Assembly: GCA_945971355.1 (NCBI GenBank)
Contig: CAMFPD010000089.1
Coordinates: forward strand, 1 to 8,125
Length of the DNA stretch: 8,125 nucleotides
From: an uncultured Lachnobacterium sp.
Lineage (GTDB): Bacteria > Bacillota > Clostridia > Lachnospirales > Lachnospiraceae
Reading direction: 5' to 3'
The notes below the pieces were generated by a model. The model did not search any database and had not been told where the DNA came from. It was given only the letters and a program-made list of their open reading frames with translations. The position numbers were made by a program, and so were the translations under genes. Below are positions 1 to 4,643 of this stretch, piece after piece. Each line of letters begins with the position of its first letter. Position 1 is the stretch's first letter.

Positions 1-22
1 GAGGCTTCTGGCATAATGGTGG
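1..22 (+). repeat. Left terminal inverted repeat of the ISL3 element
   Basis: It matches the reverse complement of 1509-1530 at 16 of 22 positions, best over the inner nine bases TAATGGTGG. It also overlaps a short local hairpin: AGGCTTC at 2-8 pairs with GAAGCCT at 22-28. The outermost bases differ from the right end, so the exact edge (base 1 or 3) is uncertain. Confidence 0.7.
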
Positions 23-53
23 AAGCCTAGCACCATAAATTTACATTTTCATA

Positions 54-82
54 TTGAAAAAACCACTTGGGTTCCTTAATGT
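54..82 (+). promoter_or_regulatory. Possible weak internal promoter of the transposase
   Basis: TTGAAA at 54-59 is followed after 17 bases by TAATGT at 77-82, a poor -10 match. Transcripts starting here would begin around base 88-90. They would lack the left arm of the start-sequestering hairpin (63-77), which fits a model in which only the element's own promoter gives a translatable message. The assignment is tentative because the -10 box is weak. Confidence 0.3.
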
Positions 83-124
83 ATTAACTGCTAAGAAAAA
101 AAACAAAAGGAGTTCCACAAGTGG
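63..124 (+). promoter_or_regulatory. RNA hairpin hiding the transposase RBS and start codon
   Basis: Bases 63-69 (CCACTTG) are perfectly complementary to 118-124 (CAAGTGG), which contains the GTG start. Bases 70-71 can pair with 115-116, and 73-77 (TCCTT) pair with 107-111 (AAGGA), the Shine-Dalgarno core. The loop is 78-106. A second, mutually exclusive 14-bp perfect inverted repeat joins 77-90 with 128-141 inside the coding start and leaves the RBS in its loop. Known insertion sequences such as IS10 use leader structures of this kind to block translation of read-in transcripts. That role here is inferred. Confidence 0.6.
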
Positions 125-1473
125 CTTCAGTTAATACATTATGCAAGAGTGTTCTTAATGTCAAGAACACAGTGATAGAAAATTTTAATCTTTACTCTGA
201 TGAGGATGGAGTTAAACACATCCGCATCAAAGCCAGACCTAATAAATGGCATGAAAATGACTGTCCTTTCTGTCACAAGTCATGCCCTGTTTATGACAAA
301 CATTCCAGCAGACCAACCACTTGGAGAGGTCTGGACTGGGGTGGTATTTTGGTTGAAGTTGAATACCAGACACATCGTATCATCTGCCCTGAACATGGGG
401 TATATGTTGCCGAAGTTCCATGGGCATATCCAGGTAGTAGATTTACCAAGGATTTCGACCTTACTGTTGCATGGCTTGCATCCTATCTTCCACGAAGTAC
501 CACATCATACTTTATGAGAGTGGACTGGGAAACTGTAGGCCGCTGTGTCAATCGTGCTCTTCACGATTTAGAGCCAGAGCGTTCAAGAAGGCTTGATGGC
601 TTGGTTAATATCGGCATTGACGAAACCAGTTATAAAAAGGGTCACAAGTACATTACAGTAATCGTTAATCACGATACCAACACAGTTGTATGGGCATCGG
701 AAGGCCATGGCAAATCCGTCCTTGAAAAGTTTTATAAACAGCTGACTCCAGAGCAGCTATCCAGCATCAAGGTTGTTACCGGAGATGGTGCCAAATGGAT
801 CACAGAGTGTGTAAATGAATACACTCCTGACTGTGCCCGCTGTGTTGATTCCTTTCACGTAGTCGAGTGGGCTATGACAGCTCTCGATGAAGTTAGAAAA
901 GAGATCTGGCATGATGCTTACAGTGAATATAAGCAGGTCAAAAAAGATAATCCACGTGGCAAAGGTCGTCCTAAAAAGGATGATCCAGAACTTGCTATTG
1001 TTAAAGCTGCAAAAGCTAAGGCAGATGAGATAAAAGGATCTGCTTACGCATTGGGAAAAGCCCCAGAGCATCTCAGTGAAAAGCAACAACTGCGTGTTAA
1101 TTTGATTGCCTCACAAAACCCTCGTCTATATCGAGCCTATCTGCTTAAAGAACAGCTCCGGTTGTTACTAAAGCTTACCAATGTAGATGAAGCTGAGGAC
1201 GAACTCAAACGTTGGCTATGGAAAGCCAGCCACAGCAGGATACCTGCATTTAAAGAATTATATCAGAAGATTAAGCGCCACAAGACGCATATCTTAAATA
1301 CAATCCGTTATGGTATGAGTAATGCCAGGATTGAAGCAACTAATAACAAGATTAAGCTTATTATCCGTAAAGCTTATGGATTCAGAAACATACAAAATAT
1401 GCTCGATATGGTGTACCTTGTATGCTCTGATATACGCATTCCACTTCCTAACCGAAAGTTGAATGCCGCTTAA
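121..1473 (+). CDS. ISL3-family DDE transposase
   Basis: This protein catalyses cut-and-paste movement of the surrounding insertion sequence. At 450 residues it is of usual length for the family. An N-terminal zinc-binding region shows Cys48-x2-Cys51 and Cys89-x2-His92. A helical DNA-binding segment follows around residues 115-155. The RNase H-like catalytic domain has Asp167 in GIDETSYKKGHKY and Asp222 in VVTGDGAKW. The third acidic residue is the Glu near position 405 in NARIEATNNKIK, close to the conserved KAYGFRN. A basic, Lys-rich helical insertion lies around residues 265-310. The GTG start is supported by AAAAGGAG at 105-112. That start and RBS are both paired in a predicted leader hairpin. 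No frameshift or missing catalytic residue is seen. Confidence 0.95.
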   Translation: MASVNTLCKSVLNVKNTVIENFNLYSDEDGVKHIRIKARPNKWHENDCPFCHKSCPVYDKHSSRPTTWRGLDWGGILVEVEYQTHRIICPEHGVYVAEVPWAYPGSRFTKDFDLTVAWLASYLPRSTTSYFMRVDWETVGRCVNRALHDLEPERSRRLDGLVNIGIDETSYKKGHKYITVIVNHDTNTVVWASEGHGKSVLEKFYKQLTPEQLSSIKVVTGDGAKWITECVNEYTPDCARCVDSFHVVEWAMTALDEVRKEIWHDAYSEYKQVKKDNPRGKGRPKKDDPELAIVKAAKAKADEIKGSAYALGKAPEHLSEKQQLRVNLIASQNPRLYRAYLLKEQLRLLLKLTNVDEAEDELKRWLWKASHSRIPAFKELYQKIKRHKTHILNTIRYGMSNARIEATNNKIKLIIRKAYGFRNIQNMLDMVYLVCSDIRIPLPNRKLNAA

Positions 1474-1487
1474 TCTAGATAAACACT

Positions 1488-1521
1488 GGGGTTGTGGCGG
1501 TTTTTAACCCACCATTACCCC
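1488..1521 (+). terminator. Hairpin at the right end of the IS, possible terminator
   Basis: GGGGT at 1488-1492 pairs with ACCCC at 1517-1521, GTGG at 1494-1497 with CCAC at 1509-1512, and GTT at 1500-1502 with AAC at 1506-1508. It lies 14 bases after the transposase stop and overlaps the right terminal repeat. No T-run follows, so it may act only weakly as a terminator, or the pairing may be a by-product of the IS end. Confidence 0.3.
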
Positions 1522-1530
1522 TGAAGAGCC
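1509..1530 (-). repeat. Right terminal inverted repeat of the ISL3 element
   Basis: Read on the minus strand it begins GGCTCTTC, the characteristic terminus of ISL3-family elements, and it shares TAATGGTGG with the left end. The sequence beyond it, GAAATTAA, is the candidate half of an 8-bp target duplication. Confidence 0.75.
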
Positions 1531-1540
1531 GAAATTAAAT

Positions 1541-1674
1541 GGACTAGTAGTAGAGGATAGCTTACTTAGGAGTAAGCTATCCTCTTTGTCGTTCTAATGT
1601 AAAAGAGAAAAGTGAAAGAAAAATAAGTAGTAGACTAAGGTTATTACCGTGTTCCGGGGTAATTGTATTGTTTA
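1541..1674 (+). repeat. Degenerate duplicate of the leader and start of the large secreted-protein gene
   Basis: This stretch aligns with about 4500-4643. It contains the hairpin, the conserved TTTGTCGTTCTA that follows it, the purine-rich RBS region, the GTG start and the signal-peptide codons. The match is close around AAGTAGTA...ACTAAGGTTATTA and fades after about 1670, where the AbiE-linked sequence begins. It shows that the locus once contained a second copy of the gene now intact at 4583. Confidence 0.85.
1552..1585 (+). terminator. Strong hairpin, left copy of the conserved leader structure
   Basis: Bases 1552-1566 pair perfectly with 1571-1585 (15 bp) around a TAGG loop, followed by a short TTTGTCG. 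It corresponds to the hairpin at 4509-4548. Two outer base pairs differ in both arms, so pairing is kept (A-T against G-C, G-C against A-T). It probably ended or attenuated transcription from a gene that lay to its left before the IS arrived. It may now shield downstream genes from IS transcription. Confidence 0.7.
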
Positions 1675-1679
1675 ATTGA
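1612..1679 (+). pseudogene. Broken 5' remnant of a paralogue of the 839-residue secreted protein
   Basis: GTG at 1612 is followed by AAA GAA AAA TAA, so as it stands only four codons can be read. The intact gene at 4583 has one more A in this run. Restoring one base gives a reading that matches the intact signal peptide at 15 of its first 19 residues (M-[KR]-E-K-I-S-S-[KR]-L-R-L-L, then C-x-G-V-I-V). Similarity stops there and the restored frame reaches TGA at 1677-1679. The rest of the gene is missing, replaced by the sequence carrying the AbiE pair. This is a dead gene fragment, not an expressed peptide. Confidence 0.82.
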
Positions 1680-1746
1680 AATGTACAGAGGATATGATTG
1701 TAATCCATACAGATAATGCATGTAATTTGAAGAACCGAAATGAGCA
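1680..1746. other. Intergenic spacer with no recognised feature
   Basis: This AT-rich stretch lies between the gene remnant and the abiE promoter region. No plausible start with an RBS, no tRNA-like fold and no strong hairpin was found. It probably contains the left edge of the segment that brought in the abiE genes, but no flanking direct repeat was found to mark that edge. Confidence 0.5.
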
Positions 1747-1787
1747 ATACTATGAATAATCTTTGACATATATTTGTTTTATAGTAT
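1747..1787. promoter_or_regulatory. Candidate AbiEi operator (inverted repeat around the promoter)
   Basis: ATACTAT at 1747-1753 and ATAGTAT at 1781-1787 are perfect inverted copies. They flank the -35 box, and the right copy overlaps the -10 box. AbiEi antitoxins studied elsewhere repress their own operon by binding inverted repeats at the promoter, so this placement fits autoregulation. The repeat is short and AT-rich, so chance is a real alternative. Confidence 0.4.
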
Positions 1788-1790
1788 AAT
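1763..1790 (+). promoter_or_regulatory. Strong promoter of the abiE operon
   Basis: A perfect -35 TTGACA (1763-1768) and a perfect -10 TATAAT (1785-1790) are separated by 16 bases, as expected for the housekeeping sigma factor. Transcription would start near 1797, leaving a leader of about 35 bases before the abiEi start. Confidence 0.85.
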
Positions 1791-1830
1791 AAAAGAGAAA
1801 AAAACTTTTTCATATTTGTGAGGTGGTGTT

Positions 1831-2448
1831 ATGCTTTATGATTACATTGTTAATAATTATGATAAAGATGAGCCAATTTTTTTATCTGAGCTTCCAGGAA
1901 AATCAAAGAATTATATACGCCAAGAAATGAAGCGATTAGTAGATGAGGGGCAAATAGAGCGATTGTATAATGGCGTATACTATTTGTCTTATACGACAAT
2001 TCTGGGAACAAAAGGAAAAGTATCAATTGATAAATTCATAGAGAAAAAGTATTTATTATGTCGTGGGAAGGTTTCTGGGTATGTAACAGGAATACAGCTT
2101 GCCAATATGTACGGTTTTACTACTCAAAATCCTGCTTGTATTGAAGTTTGTTCGAACGAGGCTACAACCAAACAACGCAAGCTGGATATTGCAGGTCGAA
2201 AGGTGATTGTATATAAGCCTTTGACTGAAATTAATGAAGAGAATATAACAGCGCTTCAATTTTTGGATTTGATGTCATCCATAGACAAATACAGTGAATT
2301 GTCGGAAGAAGAACTTCGGAATAAGCTGAGGGAGTTTGTAAAGTTAATTAATGTTGATTTTATGAAAGTTAAGAAGTATATCTCATTATTTCCTGATCGC
2401 GTTTTTAAAAATATTTATCAAGGGGGATTGATGAGTGAACTGGTATAG
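1831..2448 (+). CDS. abiEi: AbiEi-type antitoxin / transcriptional regulator (type IV toxin-antitoxin)
   Basis: This is the antitoxin of an AbiE abortive-infection module. In studied systems it counters the nucleotidyltransferase toxin without stable binding and represses its own promoter. The 205-residue protein has an N-terminal winged-helix region (about residues 1-55), with recognition-helix-like SKNYIRQEMKRLVDEG and a wing at IERLYNGVYYLS. A conserved-looking core follows (SGYVTGIQLANMYGFTTQNP, residues 82-101) and the C-terminus is helical. It resembles the AbiEi/DUF6088 group; that family name is from memory. The ATG is preceded by AGGTGGTG. The gene overlaps the toxin gene by 14 bases and has its own promoter at 1763-1790. 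It is visibly AT-richer than the surface genes to its right, suggesting separate acquisition. Confidence 0.85.
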   Translation: MLYDYIVNNYDKDEPIFLSELPGKSKNYIRQEMKRLVDEGQIERLYNGVYYLSYTTILGTKGKVSIDKFIEKKYLLCRGKVSGYVTGIQLANMYGFTTQNPACIEVCSNEATTKQRKLDIAGRKVIVYKPLTEINEENITALQFLDLMSSIDKYSELSEEELRNKLREFVKLINVDFMKVKKYISLFPDRVFKNIYQGGLMSELV

Positions 2449-3376
2449 AGAACATGCAAATGAATGGAGAGAGATAATTGAAACTGTGGCTCGTGAGATT
2501 GGAAGAACAGAGCTGATGGTTGAAAAAGATACAGTTCAGTCAATGTTTTTACATGAATTATCAAAGTCGGTTTTACCATTTGTATTCAAAGGTGGAACAT
2601 CGCTATCAAAAGCATATAACTTGATAGATAGATTTTCAGAAGATATTGATTTATCGATGAATAAAAAACCAACAGAATCTGAACGAAAAGCATCAAAAGA
2701 GTTAATTATACAGATAGCAGAGTCTTTAGGAATGACGTTAGCTAATCAGGATAAGATTAGATCAAGGCATGATTATAATATGTATATTTTTAAGTATGCA
2801 TCGTTATTCACTAGTATGCCTATGGAAATTATCATAGAGACTAGTTACTACCAAACAGTGTATCCTGTGGAGAAACACGAAGTAGGAAGCTTTGTAGGGC
2901 GTTTTTGTGAGGAACGAGGGATTATTTTACCGATTCCTTTTAAAGCGGATAAAGTATACATGAATGTTCAGTCAGTAAAGAGAACATTCGTGGATAAGAT
3001 ATTTGCAATATGTGATTATCGAATTCAGAATATGCGGGATAGAGATTCAAGACATCTATATGATATCTGCAAATTGATGGGGACTGTGAAATTGGATGAA
3101 GAAATGGATGTTCTAGTCGACGAAGTGCGAGAGGATAGAATGTTTTCAAAGAATAACCCATCAGCGCAGCTGAAATATAATATTCCGGAAATGCTAGAGG
3201 AAATTATTCAGAGTAGATTCTATGAGTCAGATTATAAAAATGTTACTCAAAAGCTCTTGTATGAAGATATAGCTTATGATTCTGCAGTACAAAACGGAAT
3301 TGCTCTTGTTGCAAAATCGGATGTTTTCATATATAAAAAAGACAGGGAAAAGGTACTGGAAATACGATCTTTTTGA
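2435..3376 (+). CDS. abiEii: AbiEii-type nucleotidyltransferase toxin
   Basis: This is the toxin partner of AbiEi. AbiEii proteins belong to the DNA polymerase beta-like nucleotidyltransferase superfamily, and relatives stop growth reversibly, with tRNA modification shown for some. The diagnostic motif lies at about residues 51-74: FKGGTSLSKAY, then the metal-binding pair Asp70 and Asp72 in FSEDIDLS. A second conserved block at about 183-212 includes FVDKIFAI and RDSRHLYDICKL. At 313 residues it is of normal length and shows no break. The start is GTG with AAGGGGGA at 2420-2427, all within the end of abiEi, which suggests translational coupling. Phage defence is the best-known role; stabilising a mobile or genomic region is an alternative. 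Confidence 0.88.
   Translation: MNWYREHANEWREIIETVAREIGRTELMVEKDTVQSMFLHELSKSVLPFVFKGGTSLSKAYNLIDRFSEDIDLSMNKKPTESERKASKELIIQIAESLGMTLANQDKIRSRHDYNMYIFKYASLFTSMPMEIIIETSYYQTVYPVEKHEVGSFVGRFCEERGIILPIPFKADKVYMNVQSVKRTFVDKIFAICDYRIQNMRDRDSRHLYDICKLMGTVKLDEEMDVLVDEVREDRMFSKNNPSAQLKYNIPEMLEEIIQSRFYESDYKNVTQKLLYEDIAYDSAVQNGIALVAKSDVFIYKKDREKVLEIRSF
3309..3337 (+). promoter_or_regulatory. Possible promoter for the surface-protein unit, inside the end of abiEii
   Basis: TTGCAA (3309-3314) and TATAAA (3332-3337) are spaced by 17 bases. Transcription would start about 95 bases before the lipoprotein start codon. It lies within AT-rich coding sequence, so a chance match is possible. The lipoprotein gene could also be read through from the abiE promoter, since no terminator is seen in the 64-base gap. 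Confidence 0.4.
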
Positions 3377-3440
3377 AATAAAAGCATTTATGAAAAACAC
3401 AGAATTTTATAAGAAAGAAAAGCCGAGGAGGGCAAGTAGT

Positions 3441-4493
3441 ATGAAGAAGAATTTAGTAGCAGTAATGCTTGGAATGATAAGTTTAGTTTTAGTGGGTTGC
3501 GGTGCACCAAAACAGATAAAAGACAGCGTTACAATTGAAGCTGGGGAAGAACTTAGTTTAGAGGCAGAAGACTTCTTTGACTCAACAGATGGGATTACAT
3601 TTGACACAACTAATGTTAACACTTCAAAAGTAGGTGAGTACGAAGTCACTGCCATTTACAAAAATAAGGAATACAATATCAAAGTCGATGTTGTGGACAC
3701 CACAGCCCCAGAGTTTGAATTAGTTCAGGACAGTATCGTAACAAACGATGTATGTTCTTTAGATGCTGAAAGTTTGATTGCCAGTATCGAGGATGTTTCC
3801 GACACAACCGCAGAACTTAAGTTTGAAACTGAGCCAGAAGAGGACGGCGAATACGAGACGTCCGTAGTGGTTACAGATGAGTATGGTAACAGCTCAGAAA
3901 AGAGTATTAGTGTAGCAGTGGACACAACTGCTCCGACTATTAGCGGTGTTGAAAATGAAACAATGAAGCAGGCGGATGTAACGGCAGAACCAACAATTGA
4001 TTTCTCTAAGTACAGTGCAGAGGACAGCAGGGACGGTGTAGTAGAGTGTGAGACTTCAATGGAAAAGACAGGTGACAAGGAGTACACAGTTACTGTAACG
4101 GCAACAGATGAAGTTGGGAATGTAGCAACGGAGACAGCGGTTGTTAAGGTAGAAACAAGCACAACGAATAGTAGTAAGTCAGCAGGTAGTGGCAAGTCTG
4201 CAAGCAGCTCGGGAAGTAGTGGTGGCAGTAGCACAGCAAGTGCGCCAGAAGCACCAGCAGAAACTCCAAGTGCGCCAGAAACACCAGCAACTCAGCCAGA
4301 AACACCAGCAACTCAGCCAGAAACACAGCCTGGAGGAGTGGATACAAGTAATGCGGTTTGGAAAACAGATGGACAACCTACGATGCCTGGTGAGACACTT
4401 ACACCTGACGTTTATCATTGCCCAATTTGTGGATACGAGACTACAAGTTATGATGAGTATGTTGCACATATGAAAGCTGAAGGTGTTCAGTAA
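3441..4493 (+). CDS. Ig-like domain surface lipoprotein with zinc-finger-like C-terminal tail
   Basis: A 350-residue exported lipoprotein of unknown function. The signal peptide MKKNLVAVMLGMISLVLVGC ends in a lipobox (LVGC), with Cys20 as the lipid anchor. Residues 25-237 form three beta-rich, Ig-like units of about 70-80 residues, with DTTAP at 86-90 and 161-165 and DEYGN / DEVGN strand motifs, as in DUF5011-type repeats. A Ser/Gly-rich (239-266) and a Pro/Thr-rich (267-299) stalk follow. The end carries Cys327-x2-Cys330-x12-His343, the spacing of a C2H2 finger without its last His; His326 might serve instead. The ATG at 3441 is chosen over upstream starts because GAGGAGGG lies at 3425-3432 and it begins the signal peptide. 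The gene probably works with the secreted protein downstream. Confidence 0.82.
   Translation: MKKNLVAVMLGMISLVLVGCGAPKQIKDSVTIEAGEELSLEAEDFFDSTDGITFDTTNVNTSKVGEYEVTAIYKNKEYNIKVDVVDTTAPEFELVQDSIVTNDVCSLDAESLIASIEDVSDTTAELKFETEPEEDGEYETSVVVTDEYGNSSEKSISVAVDTTAPTISGVENETMKQADVTAEPTIDFSKYSAEDSRDGVVECETSMEKTGDKEYTVTVTATDEVGNVATETAVVKVETSTTNSSKSAGSGKSASSSGSSGGSSTASAPEAPAETPSAPETPATQPETPATQPETQPGGVDTSNAVWKTDGQPTMPGETLTPDVYHCPICGYETTSYDEYVAHMKAEGVQ
4274..4326 (+). repeat. 21-base tandem repeat in the lipoprotein stalk
   Basis: Two identical 21-base units (4274-4294 and 4295-4315) and an 11-base partial third encode the heptad PETPATQ in the Pro/Thr-rich stalk. Identical DNA copies suggest recent expansion and possible length variation of the stalk between strains. 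Confidence 0.85.
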
Positions 4494-4499
4494 TTTAAC

Positions 4500-4643
4500 A
4501 ACAGAAGTAAAGGGATAGTTTACTAAGTGATTAGTAGGCTATCCCTTTTTGTCGTTCTATAGAAAAGGAGGAAGATGAAAAAGTGAGAGAAAAAATAAGT
4601 AGTAAACTAAGGTTATTATTATGTTTTGGGGTGATAGTGTTTA
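4500..4643 (+). repeat. Intact copy of the duplicated leader and gene start
   Basis: This is the right-hand partner of 1541-1674. It spans the hairpin, the conserved TTTGTCGTTCTA, the RBS region and about the first 20 codons of the 839-residue protein. Here the frame is open. Confidence 0.85.
4509..4548 (+). terminator. Intra-operon hairpin with U-tract between lipoprotein and secreted protein
   Basis: Bases 4509-4526 pair with 4531-4548 (18 pairs, two of them G-U) around a GTGA loop. The paired 3' arm ends in the T-run, so TTTTT is followed by GTCG. It has the form of an intrinsic terminator, yet only 34 bases separate it from the next start codon and no promoter fits between. It therefore looks like a partial terminator or attenuator that lowers or conditions expression of the downstream gene. 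The decayed copy at 1552-1585 keeps the pairing through compensating changes. Confidence 0.75.

Larger units (their letters stand above)
1..1530 (+). mobile_element. ISL3-family insertion sequence, apparently complete
   Basis: The element carries one transposase gene bounded by imperfect inverted repeats. The reverse complement of the right end (1509-1530) starts GGCTCTTC, the type of end known for ISL3-family elements, and matches the left end over 16 of 22 positions without gaps, including TAATGGTGG. The left end could instead begin at base 3 (GGCTTCTGG) if one gap is allowed. ISL3 elements usually create 8-bp target duplications. The bases right of the element are GAAATTAA, but the matching left flank lies outside the window or, if the IS starts at base 3, is only GA and does not fit. 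The reading frame is intact, so the element may be active. It lies immediately upstream of a hairpin and a decayed gene start. Confidence 0.85.

Noticed and set aside
1577..1813. Minus-strand 78-codon open frame right of the IS
   Set aside because: It runs against the gene remnant and the abiE promoter, includes the hairpin arm and has no credible RBS; best seen as chance in AT-rich sequence.
3276..3440. Longer start for the lipoprotein overlapping the end of abiEii
   Set aside because: The added residues are AT-rich, lack an RBS and would bury the signal peptide and lipobox; the ATG at 3441 has GAGGAGGG and starts a typical lipoprotein signal.
3725..4234. Minus-strand open frame of 169 codons inside the lipoprotein gene
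   Set aside because: It is the mirror of a Ser/Thr/Asp-rich repeat coding region, has no RBS and its composition is a by-product of the plus-strand codons.
4179..4473. Overlapping open frames on both strands in the Ser/Pro-rich stalk
   Set aside because: Repetitive low-complexity products (Gln/Lys or Trp/Cys rich) arising from the tandem repeat read in other frames.
4575..4586. Three-codon ATG frame just before the large gene
   Set aside because: ATG AAA AAG TGA overlaps the GTG start; too short to call a leader peptide and not preserved in the decayed copy.
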